A stretch of 48,102 nt of DNA. It comes from Anaerolineae bacterium (lineage in GTDB: Bacteria; Chloroflexota; Anaerolineae; JAADDB01). Shown here piece after piece: positions 1 to 7,183 of the stretch. Location of the stretch: positions 1 through 48,102 of the forward strand of contig WFQU01000077.1 of the NCBI GenBank assembly GCA_015486845.1, in the 5' to 3' direction. Within the stretch, counting starts at the first letter, position 1, and each line of letters opens with the position of its first letter. The position numbers and the translations under genes were made by a program. Under the pieces are notes generated by a model. That model did not search any database, was not told the origin of the DNA, and worked only from the letters and a program-made list of their open reading frames with translations.

Positions 1-69
1 CCCCAATCCTGGGGGGTTGTTACTCTTCCCCCCAAGGTTTGGGGATAGGGAGGGACGGGAAGGTTATTG
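1..69. repeat. G/C-run palindromes downstream of the glycosyltransferase
   Basis: Two small inverted repeats lie here: CCCCA-atcc-TGGGG at 1-13 and CCCCAA-ggt-TTGGGG at 30-44. They follow the end of the minus-strand glycosyltransferase gene. No U-tract follows either on the minus strand, so they are not convincing intrinsic terminators. A similar CCCCAACATTGGGGGG block occurs near 24625, which suggests repeat-derived sequence. Confidence 0.4.
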
Positions 70-1326
70 TCATGCGTACAGTGGCAGCAACTGCTGCACG
101 ATGCGATCCCAGCCGTATCGTTCTGAGACAAACCGGAACCCGTTTGCGCCCAAACGTTTTCGGGCCTCCGGGTGATCCAGAAGATCGGACACAGCAGCGG
201 CAAAGTCGGCGGCGGAAGCCGCTAAACGGAGTTCCTCTCGGTGGCGCACTGGGTAACCTTCGGCGCCCAACGGCGTGGCCACAACAGCCCGGTGCATGGC
301 CATCGCTTCCAATACTTTCAACCGCGTTCCTCCGCCGACACGCAGCGGCACGACGTAGACCGCGGCGCCGGCAATATACGGGCGCACATCCGGCACCCGG
401 CCGGTGATAACAATCCCCGGCACCTTGGCCAGAGGCAACAGGCGCGGGTGCGGCTTTTGGCCCACGATATAGAACTGCGCCTCCGGTTGATCGGCACGTA
501 CCAGCGGCCAAACGCTGTTTACAAACCAGAGCACACCGTCCACGTTGGGCCGATAATCCATTTTCCCGGTAAAAACAATACTTTGCGCCGGGATATACAC
601 AGCTTGTTCATCTTTATCTAATACATAATCGGCATAAAAGGAGAGATCGACACCGTTGGGAATGACTTGCACCCGCCGACTGGGAAAAATCTTCGCCAGC
701 TCGTCCCCATCCGCAGCGGAGACGGCCAGAACAATATCGTGTTGCCGGCCAACACTGGCTTCATAGCGGCGCAACTTTTGCCATTGTAACAACGAATAAA
801 GAGCACCAGGCCACCGGCTCATCCGGCGCAAATCCGTCAAAAAGGCACGTTTCTGCAGAAGGAATTCCACATTATGATCGTCGAAAATGCGTAAGACAGG
901 TTGGCCGGCACCGTGTATATCGGCCGTGTAGGGCGCCATTTCGATGCCCTCCACTTGCACGATATCGTACCTTTGTTCGGCGAACAACGTTTGCAGGCAA
1001 TGATGCATGGCCGGGGAAGCTAAGCGCAGCGCCATATCCGGCCACGGCGACAAGCATGTCGAACGCAGACGGGGAAAAACCGAGCGGGTGGACGGCATGG
1101 GCACGGTATACACATGGCGACAAAATTGTGTCACCGGCGTGCTCGGCAGCATTTTCAGATCATCAGCTGTGGCAAAAGTGCATAAATCGACCTCATGATA
1201 ATGCGCCACGCGACGGATCAAATTGTAATTACGAATCGTTGTTCCCTGATTGGGCGGGAAAGGAAACTGTGGGGTCAAAAAGAGGATACGCTTCTTAACT
1301 TTCGGCAGTGGCAATTGCTGATTCAT
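70..1326 (-). CDS. GT4-type glycosyltransferase
   Basis: A 418-residue glycosyltransferase of the GT-B fold, probably using a nucleotide-activated sugar to build surface glycans or glycolipids. The N-terminal half opens with RILFLTPQFPFPPNQGT, typical of the acceptor-side Rossmann domain. The C-terminal half carries VFTGKMDYRPN, then GGGTRLKVLEAMA near residue 340, which holds the conserved glutamate of the donor site. ATG start; 6 bp separate it from the stop of the preceding glycosyltransferase gene, so the two are probably co-transcribed and act in one pathway. The family resembles those in exopolysaccharide clusters, but the donor and acceptor cannot be read from the sequence. Confidence 0.85.
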   Translation of the reverse strand: MNQQLPLPKVKKRILFLTPQFPFPPNQGTTIRNYNLIRRVAHYHEVDLCTFATADDLKMLPSTPVTQFCRHVYTVPMPSTRSVFPRLRSTCLSPWPDMALRLASPAMHHCLQTLFAEQRYDIVQVEGIEMAPYTADIHGAGQPVLRIFDDHNVEFLLQKRAFLTDLRRMSRWPGALYSLLQWQKLRRYEASVGRQHDIVLAVSAADGDELAKIFPSRRVQVIPNGVDLSFYADYVLDKDEQAVYIPAQSIVFTGKMDYRPNVDGVLWFVNSVWPLVRADQPEAQFYIVGQKPHPRLLPLAKVPGIVITGRVPDVRPYIAGAAVYVVPLRVGGGTRLKVLEAMAMHRAVVATPLGAEGYPVRHREELRLAASAADFAAAVSDLLDHPEARKRLGANGFRFVSERYGWDRIVQQLLPLYA

Positions 1327-1332
1327 AAGCTC

Positions 1333-2448
1333 TTATTGGCGACTCAGGTAAGCGTCTCGGTACACTTGCAGTGTCTCACGGGCTGCTTTCTGCCAGGAAA
1401 ACAGCTTAGCCCGTTTTAGCCCTTTTTCCCGCAACGATTGACGCAAGGATTCATTCTCCGCTAAACGGTGCATGGCCACAGTCCAACCTTCCACATCAGT
1501 GGGATCAACCAGCAAAGCCGCATCACCTACCACTTCCGGCAAACTGGACGCGTTGGAAACAATCACCGGTGCGCCACAAGCCATCGCCTCCAACGGCGTG
1601 AGACCGAAGCCTTCGTACAACGCCGGGTGCACCAATATGGACGCTGCATTGTAAAGCCGCAGCAGTTCCTCATTACTGACTCGGTTCAGGAAGAAAACAT
1701 GAGGTCCCAAGTCCAACGAAGCGACTTCCTGGTATATCTCTTCATAATGCCATCCCGGCGCACCAGCCAATACCAAGGCCAGCTCGCCATGGTAGCGCTG
1801 CCGGTATTGATGGTAAGCACGCAACAGCGTGACGATATTCTTGCGCGGTTCGATAGTACTGACAAATAGAATAAACTCGGCCGGCAAACGATACCTTTTT
1901 TGAACCCAACTATACGCGGCTTCACGATCTAGAGGCCGATAAAAAGGAGCTGCTGCTTCATAAATAACACTGATCTTCTCCTCCGGTGCACCAACCATGT
2001 TCACTAAATCATTGCGGGTGCTCTGGGAGACAGCAATAATGCGATCCACGCGCCTGGTTGCACGATCCACTTGTGCGTAATAACGCGCCGCTTCTTTCGT
2101 CAACAGATAAGGGTAGCGGAGAAAAGCCAAATCATGTATGGTAATGACGGTGGCACAACGTGCTCCAAAAGGGGGAATGAAATCCGGGCTATGCAGCACA
2201 TCGAGATGTTGCCAATTGATTTCCTTGCCGAGAAAACGTTGTTCGAAACGATGATGCGGCGGTGTCAAAAGGGAATGACGCCGGAAGTTCGGCGCTTCGA
2301 CTAAAGCTGCATTGTCCTGCCAATGCTGCAAAAGGACAAATTCATTTTCGCGATCGATTTCGGCCATGCCCTGGGCCAGCCGCTTGGCATACAACGTGAT
2401 TCCTGCTTGCTGGTAATGGTGCAGCCGGAAGTCGATACCGATTTTCAA
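1333..2448 (-). CDS. GT4-type glycosyltransferase (mannosyltransferase-like)
   Basis: A 371-residue GT-B glycosyltransferase. Recognisable parts are the N-terminal [16 protein letters not shown], then HDLAFLRYP, the hinge VSTIEPRKN, and the donor-site motif [19 protein letters not shown] with the family's E-x7-E arrangement. I place the start at a TTG at 2446-2448: AAAGGG lies 7 nt upstream, and the next in-frame upstream starts lie inside the DedA gene and add residues unlike this family. It sits 25 bp after DedA and 6 bp before the second glycosyltransferase, giving a three-gene envelope-related run. Donor and acceptor are unknown. Confidence 0.85.
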   Translation of the reverse strand: MKIGIDFRLHHYQQAGITLYAKRLAQGMAEIDRENEFVLLQHWQDNAALVEAPNFRRHSLLTPPHHRFEQRFLGKEINWQHLDVLHSPDFIPPFGARCATVITIHDLAFLRYPYLLTKEAARYYAQVDRATRRVDRIIAVSQSTRNDLVNMVGAPEEKISVIYEAAAPFYRPLDREAAYSWVQKRYRLPAEFILFVSTIEPRKNIVTLLRAYHQYRQRYHGELALVLAGAPGWHYEEIYQEVASLDLGPHVFFLNRVSNEELLRLYNAASILVHPALYEGFGLTPLEAMACGAPVIVSNASSLPEVVGDAALLVDPTDVEGWTVAMHRLAENESLRQSLREKGLKRAKLFSWQKAARETLQVYRDAYLSRQ

Positions 2449-2473
2449 AATTGAACCCTTTCTATGCCTGAGA

Positions 2474-3127
2474 TTACTCTTCTGCGGTCGGCGTCCAGGC
2501 CGCGCGTCCGCGACGGATGTGATGCCATAAATAGAACAATAAGCCGCCCACCAAAATGACGGCAATGGGAATATCAAAAGGCCGCATGATTTCCCGCAAC
2601 ACTTCCCAACGGGAGCCAAACATGTAGCCGCCGAAAGTCAAGGCGGCGGCCCAAACGAAAGAACCCAGGAAAGTGAGTGCCGTAAAACGGAACAAGTTCA
2701 CCCGGGACACGCCAGCCGGAAAAGAAATGAAAGTGCGCACAATGGGAAGCAAACGGGACAAGAAGGCAACCCAATCTCCCCATCGGTGGAACCAATGGTC
2801 GGCATGCTTCAGGTCAGAAGGATTGACCATGATATAACGTCCGTATTTGTCCAGAAACGGCCGACCGCCCCAGGCGCCCAAACCGTACGAAAGCAAAGAG
2901 CCCACCGTACAGCCGATAGCACCGTAGAGTCCGCCCCAGAACAACGCGTCCAACTGGCTGCCGCCGTGTTCCAGCACTAACATCCAGCCGGCCAATGGCA
3001 TGGTGACTTCGCTGGGAATGGGAATATTGGCGCTTTCTAAAACCATAATACCCACGACGCCGGGCCAGCCGATACTATTGAAAAGATGGGAAAGGAATTC
3101 TACCAGTTGTTGTTCAAATCCATGCAT
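2474..3127 (-). CDS. DedA-family membrane protein
   Basis: A 217-residue DedA/SNARE-associated family membrane protein; members are implicated in undecaprenyl-phosphate or phospholipid translocation across the cytoplasmic membrane. Visible marks are ESANIPIPSEVTMPLAG near the N-terminus and the family motif R-L-L-P-I-V-R inside LSRLLPIVRTFISFPAG, together with several hydrophobic segments. The reading frame is open further upstream, but the ATG at 3125-3127 fits family length and has a GAGGT sequence about 10 nt upstream. It leads the run with the two glycosyltransferases, which fits a lipid-carrier role in glycan export. That role is inferred. Confidence 0.85.
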   Translation of the reverse strand: MHGFEQQLVEFLSHLFNSIGWPGVVGIMVLESANIPIPSEVTMPLAGWMLVLEHGGSQLDALFWGGLYGAIGCTVGSLLSYGLGAWGGRPFLDKYGRYIMVNPSDLKHADHWFHRWGDWVAFLSRLLPIVRTFISFPAGVSRVNLFRFTALTFLGSFVWAAALTFGGYMFGSRWEVLREIMRPFDIPIAVILVGGLLFYLWHHIRRGRAAWTPTAEE

Positions 3128-3251
3128 AAAATAGGTTACCTCGAAAATTTGAAATTGACGTTCAACCGTAAGTGCCGGGGAACGTTCATTCAGCAAGCAG
3201 TACCGCCAAAATCAGACAAACAATCGTTATCATTATAGCTTGCCGACGATA

Positions 3252-4889
3252 TTACCCAAAATCCGCGTGGTCGCTCGTGTAAACTCGGCGACCGCCTAAC
3301 CAGGTTGCTAAAGTACGCACCTGGTTGAGCTGCAAAGGCGCTTGCCACGCTAACAGGAATGGATTCTGGTCGACGAGGATCATGTCGGCCAGGTGGCCGG
3401 GCGACAAAGCGCCTCGGTCTGGATCGTTAGCCAGGCGAGCCGGCGCAACGCTGTAAGCGTAAAGCGCATCGGCCACCGCGATGCGTTCTTGCGGTATCCA
3501 GCCAGCCGGGCCGGGCATTCCGTCCGTCCGGCGGCGGGTCACCGCGGCAGCAATACCGGCCCACACATCAGGCGGCTCCACCGGCGCATCTGACCCGAAC
3601 AGCAAGTGTACGCCATGGCGCAGCATCGACTGCCAGGCGTAAGCGTGTTGTATACGTTGTCCCCAACGCGCTGTGGCGATCTCCATATCGCTCAAAACAT
3701 GACTCGGCTGCATAGAAGCTGCCACCCCGAGCCTGGCAAAGCGAGCAAAATCCGCCGGCCGTAACAACTGAGCATGTTCTATCCGCGGCATGGGAATGTA
3801 ACGCCCCTGGGGCCAAGACGCTTCCGTCAAGAAATGAGCATAGCGGTCTAAGACGAAATGCACCGCCGCATCGCCGATGGCGTGCACGGCCAGGCTAAGC
3901 TTACCCCCAGCCAAAATGCGCAGCGCTCCGTCAAGATCTTCCTCTGTCAATGTGTTAAGGCCCCAATTATCCGGGCTTCCCTCATAGGGATCAAACAGCC
4001 ACGCCGTCTGGGAACCCAAAGCGCCATCCGCAAAGAACTTAGCGCCGGCGATGCGCAACAGATCATCGCCGAAGCCGGCTTCGACATGCGCCGCAACAAA
4101 ATCGGAGAGTTGCCCGGCGGAGAAATAGTAAAGGACACGCAACCCCAGGGCATCATCGCGACGCAACTGTTGGTAGGCGCGCAAATTGTCACCAGCGGCC
4201 AAGTCTCCCATCTCGTGCACGGCGATGATGCCGCGCCGCCAGAGCACCGACTGTGCCCCGACGACAGCTGTAACGATTTCCGCCCTGGAGGGTTGTGCAA
4301 TGGAGCGTAAGATTAACGACACCGCGTTCTCTCGCAGGATGCCGGTAGGGGTGCCGTGCTGATCGCGTTCGATGCGTCCGCCCGGTGGATCCACCGTATT
4401 GCCGTCAATGTGCGCCGCACACAAAGCGGCACTATTGACCCAAAGGGTGTGCAAAGCATGATCGGAGAGCAAAAGCGGACGGTCCGGCACGATGGCGTCC
4501 AGCATCTGCCGGGTGAGCTGACCAGTATAATCCGGCCATTGACTTGTATCCCAGCCGATACCTCGCAGCGTAGCCCAATCCGGATGTGCCCGGGCCGCCG
4601 CGGCGATCCTTTGCAATGCACCAGCTAACGATTGCGCCGAGCGCAAATTAATCTGCCGGAGGGAAAGTGCCCAGGCAGCTAAATGGATGTGGCTATCTGT
4701 AAAAGCGGGGAGTAAAACGCGGCCATTTAGATTGACTAAGCGCGTCGCCCGGCTGCGTAAACCATCCAGGTCCGGAAAGCGACCTACTGCCAAAATACGT
4801 CCCCCGGCAACGGCCAATGCTTCAGCTCGCGGCTGGGACGGGTCCAGGGTGTAAATCTGACCATTGTGAAAAATTGTTTCAGCCAGCAC
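3252..4889 (-). CDS. YtcJ-like metal-dependent amidohydrolase
   Basis: A 545-residue amidohydrolase-superfamily enzyme of the YtcJ type, expected to be cytoplasmic; substrates in this family are mostly undefined. The metal site is visible: DSHIHL with H67 and H69, HAIGDAAVHF, RIEHAQLL, and FGSDAPVEPPDVW near residue 460. The start is GTG at 4887-4889, 5 bp after the parB stop, so it is probably co-transcribed with parAB although no functional link is evident. The full length and intact metal ligands suggest an active enzyme. Confidence 0.88.
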   Translation of the reverse strand: MLAETIFHNGQIYTLDPSQPRAEALAVAGGRILAVGRFPDLDGLRSRATRLVNLNGRVLLPAFTDSHIHLAAWALSLRQINLRSAQSLAGALQRIAAAARAHPDWATLRGIGWDTSQWPDYTGQLTRQMLDAIVPDRPLLLSDHALHTLWVNSAALCAAHIDGNTVDPPGGRIERDQHGTPTGILRENAVSLILRSIAQPSRAEIVTAVVGAQSVLWRRGIIAVHEMGDLAAGDNLRAYQQLRRDDALGLRVLYYFSAGQLSDFVAAHVEAGFGDDLLRIAGAKFFADGALGSQTAWLFDPYEGSPDNWGLNTLTEEDLDGALRILAGGKLSLAVHAIGDAAVHFVLDRYAHFLTEASWPQGRYIPMPRIEHAQLLRPADFARFARLGVAASMQPSHVLSDMEIATARWGQRIQHAYAWQSMLRHGVHLLFGSDAPVEPPDVWAGIAAAVTRRRTDGMPGPAGWIPQERIAVADALYAYSVAPARLANDPDRGALSPGHLADMILVDQNPFLLAWQAPLQLNQVRTLATWLGGRRVYTSDHADFG

Positions 4890-4894
4890 GCGCT

Positions 4895-5776
4895 TTAACC
4901 CTTCGGGCCCACGATACGATCGTAAATTGCCTGTAATTCCTCGTCCGAATAGAAATGGATCACCACGCGGCCGCCCTTTTTACCCCGCTGCAATTGCACT
5001 TTGGTGCCTAAAGCGGATTGAAACATTTCTTGAAGTGCCTCCGCTTCTGGATCCGGATCCGGCTTTCTCTGCTGCCCGCGCTGCCCGGCGGCGTTGACAT
5101 CTCGGACCAGAGCCTCCGTTTGCCGCACACTGAGCCGTTTCTTAATAATTTGGGCCAGCAGATCGCCTTGCAGCGACACATTATCCAGCCCCAAAAGCGC
5201 CCGCCCGTGCCCTTCGCTAATGCTACCATCTAACAAAGCGGCCTGGCAAGCACTGTTTAAATTCAGTAATCGAATCGTATTGGCAATGCTGACGCGACTT
5301 TTACCCACTTGGGCAGCAATCTCGCTCTGTTTTAAATCGAATTGTTCCATCAAACTTTTGTAAGCTGCTGCTTCTTCCAACGGGTTGAGGTCAGCACGCT
5401 GCACATTTTCGATGACAGCCCATTCCAAGAGCTGCTGTTGCGTAGCCTCGCGCACGATAGCAGGCAGTTCCGCTATCCCGGCCATCTGTGCGGCCCGCCA
5501 GCGGCGCTCGCCGGCGATAAGTATGTAGGGCACCGGCACATTCGCCGGCGCCCTCGTGACAATGAGGGGCTGGATGAGCCCATTGGCCCGAATCGATTCG
5601 GCCAACTCGGATAACTGTTTGTCGTCGAAATGCTGCCGCGGCTGTTCCGGATTAGGCGAAATTTGGTCGACGGCAACAGAACGTACGCCCTCAGTTCCGG
5701 TCTCGGCGGCCGACAACGATGGTGTATTGAGCAACGCGCCTAATCCTCGTCCCAATCCTCGCTTCGGTTTGTTCAT
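4895..5776 (-). CDS. parB: Chromosome-partitioning protein ParB
   Basis: A 293-residue ParB/Spo0J homologue, the CTPase clamp that loads at parS sites and spreads for chromosome segregation. The N-terminus KRGLGRGLGALL is typical of chromosomal ParB. The ParB/Srx domain covers about residues 33-125, with GERRWRAA at 89-96 and ENVQRADLNP at 123-132. A helix-turn-helix follows near 149-172, and the C-terminus is the usual dimerisation region. Its ATG overlaps the parA stop by 4 bp, showing translational coupling. I found no full parS palindrome in the window. Confidence 0.96.
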   Translation of the reverse strand: MNKPKRGLGRGLGALLNTPSLSAAETGTEGVRSVAVDQISPNPEQPRQHFDDKQLSELAESIRANGLIQPLIVTRAPANVPVPYILIAGERRWRAAQMAGIAELPAIVREATQQQLLEWAVIENVQRADLNPLEEAAAYKSLMEQFDLKQSEIAAQVGKSRVSIANTIRLLNLNSACQAALLDGSISEGHGRALLGLDNVSLQGDLLAQIIKKRLSVRQTEALVRDVNAAGQRGQQRKPDPDPEAEALQEMFQSALGTKVQLQRGKKGGRVVIHFYSDEELQAIYDRIVGPKG

Positions 5777-6561
5777 ATTGTCTCTCCTGGCTTATCGCCA
5801 AAACGTGCCAAAAATTCCTGGGCAAAAGTTTCATAAGCCTGGGCACCGGGTGAATGCGGCGCGTACCGAGCAATGGTTTGCCCATAGCTGGGCGCTTCGC
5901 TCAAACGAACGTTGCGTGGAATAATAGCTTGGAAAACCTGGTCAGGAAAATACTCACGTACGTCATTTACGACCTGCTTCGCCAAATTTGTGCGGCTGTC
6001 GTACATAGTCACAACGATGCCGGCCAAATAGCAGCGAGGGTTCAGTTGATCCCGTACTAAAGTGATAGTTTCCCACAAGCGCCCTAAACCTTCCAAAGCC
6101 AAATACTCCGCTTGCAGCGGCACGATCACGCCGTGAGTCGTTGCAACCAAGCCATTAATAGTCAATAATCCTAAGCTGGGTGGGCTATCGATCAAAATAA
6201 AATCATAACGGCCATTCACGCTGGCTAACGCTTTGCGCAATCCGATATGACGCTCCGGGGCATTGTGAAGCTCAACTTCAGCGCCCGCCAAATCAGGGCT
6301 ACTGGGCACCACGTCTAGCCCAACTTCGGCAGTAACGACTATGGTATCGCGCAGCGGCACTTGGTCTACCAGGACATCATATAGAGATTTCGGCAAATCG
6401 CGCACCGGCACGCCCAAGCTGCTGGTGGCATTGGCTTGAGGATCGCTATCCACCAGGAGGACAGAGTAGCCAGAGCGACTCAAGAAAGCCGCCAGGTTCA
6501 CTGCCGTCGTCGTTTTGCCAACACCGCCTTTTTGGTTGGCAAAAGTGAAGGTTTTCGTCAC
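5773..6561 (-). CDS. parA: Chromosome-partitioning ATPase ParA (Soj)
   Basis: A 262-residue ParA/Soj-type P-loop ATPase that dimerises on ATP, binds DNA non-specifically and moves ParB-parS complexes. The deviant Walker A motif KGGVGKTT lies near residue 11, VLLVDSDPQANATS is the A' motif, and FILIDSPPSLG is Walker B. Start is GTG at 6559-6561 with GAGGAGGAATT directly upstream. That Shine-Dalgarno is continuous with a copy of dispersed module A (TTCTATTTTCAGAGGAGG), so the repeat appears to form the leader of the parAB mRNA. Confidence 0.96.
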   Translation of the reverse strand: MTKTFTFANQKGGVGKTTTAVNLAAFLSRSGYSVLLVDSDPQANATSSLGVPVRDLPKSLYDVLVDQVPLRDTIVVTAEVGLDVVPSSPDLAGAEVELHNAPERHIGLRKALASVNGRYDFILIDSPPSLGLLTINGLVATTHGVIVPLQAEYLALEGLGRLWETITLVRDQLNPRCYLAGIVVTMYDSRTNLAKQVVNDVREYFPDQVFQAIIPRNVRLSEAPSYGQTIARYAPHSPGAQAYETFAQEFLARFGDKPGETI

Positions 6562-6804
6562 AATTCCTCCTCTGAAAATAGAACGCAGATTAACGCTGAT
6601 GCACGCTGATCTTAATTTTCATTCGCTGTGGTGTGCCGTAGGCTCATGATAACTCCTCTGAAAATAGAACCTCTCCCTTGGCTTGCCGCCCAAATAGGCG
6701 GCAAGCCTTCCCCTCCCCGACACAGGGAGGGGAAAAAGCTAAGTGCAGCTTAGAGGAGGGAGCACCCCTAAATATAGCTGACACAACACCTTCAAATCAG
6801 GCGC

Positions 6805-6904
6805 GTCATTGCGAGCGAAGCGACAGTGTGACCCTCTTTTTGGTCAAGCAATCTCCAACGCCAGTGAGGGAGATTGCCACGGCCCTGCCGGGCCTCGCAA
6901 TGAC
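6805..6904. repeat. Module D: 100 bp element with 11 bp terminal inverted repeats
   Basis: The element begins GTCATTGCGAG (6805-6815) and ends CTCGCAATGAC (6894-6904), an exact 11 bp inverted repeat. Internal AGCAATCTCC and GGGAGATTGCC extend the symmetry. This resembles REP/BIME or MITE-like elements known in many bacteria. Diverged relatives are visible at about 16568-16643 and from 24602. No target-site duplication is obvious. Confidence 0.75.
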
Positions 6905-6930
6905 AAACTCCGCTGAAAATAAACTTCTCT

Positions 6931-6967
6931 GGAGGGTAGCCGAAGGCAATGCCTTCGGCTACCCTCC
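6931..6967. repeat. Module E: 17 bp perfect stem with 3 nt loop
   Basis: The arm at 6931-6947 (GGAGGGTAGCCGAAGGC) and its exact complement at 6951-6967 flank AAT. A second copy at about 24834-24869 has CCGAGGGC facing GCCCTCGG where this one has CCGAAGGC facing GCCTTCGG, so one base pair changed on both sides. Confidence 0.8.
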
Positions 6968-7113
6968 CCTCCGAAAAATAGAACGCCGATCAATGCTGAT
7001 GTGCGCTGATAAATGCAGGCTGTCCCGCCCTGCGATTAGAAATCGCTGCTACAACTGCGAAACCTGCCTGCGCAAGTTGCATGCTAATCGCCGTAGGGCG
7101 ATTTTCCTATTTT

Positions 7114-7146
7114 AGAAGTCCAACTTCTTGAAGAAGTTGAACTTCT
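7114..7146. repeat. Module H: 33 bp palindrome, copy 1
   Basis: A near-perfect 33 bp palindrome, AGAAGTCCAACTTCTTG followed by its mirror. The upstream arm has one C in place of the T seen in the other copies (AGAAGTTCAAC). Further copies are at 11796-11828, 14216-14248, 28034-28058 (8 bp shorter in the centre) and 30311-30343. Confidence 0.8.
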
Positions 7147-7183
7147 AACCCGTTTACATCCCAAACGCAGGAGAAATGCGGGC

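Larger units (their letters stand above)
6562..7183. repeat. Intergenic mosaic of palindromic modules
   Basis: No credible gene lies in this 622 bp gap; long frames here are repeats. Modules in order: A at 6571-6610 (CGCAGAT, CGCTGAT, CGCTGAT) and a partial A near 6655-6672; B palindrome at 6626-6641; C at 6671-6762; D at 6805-6904; E at 6931-6967; A again at 6969-7013; G at 7019-7108; H at 7114-7146. Modules B, C, D, E and G recur, rearranged and mostly inverted, at 24590-25230. The left end supplies the parA ribosome binding site. Confidence 0.85.

Noticed and set aside
20-511. Overlapping frames on both strands inside the glycosyltransferase
   Set aside because: They shadow a well-supported GT4 gene, and their residues (Arg, Gly, Pro-rich) look like out-of-frame GC-rich sequence.
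5773-6561. Replication origin near parAB
   Set aside because: No dnaA, gidA or DnaA-box cluster was seen, and parA/parB alone do not show an origin.
6678-7115. A 145-codon plus-strand open frame
   Set aside because: It consists entirely of modules C, D, E, A and G and their hairpins, and no known protein motif is visible.
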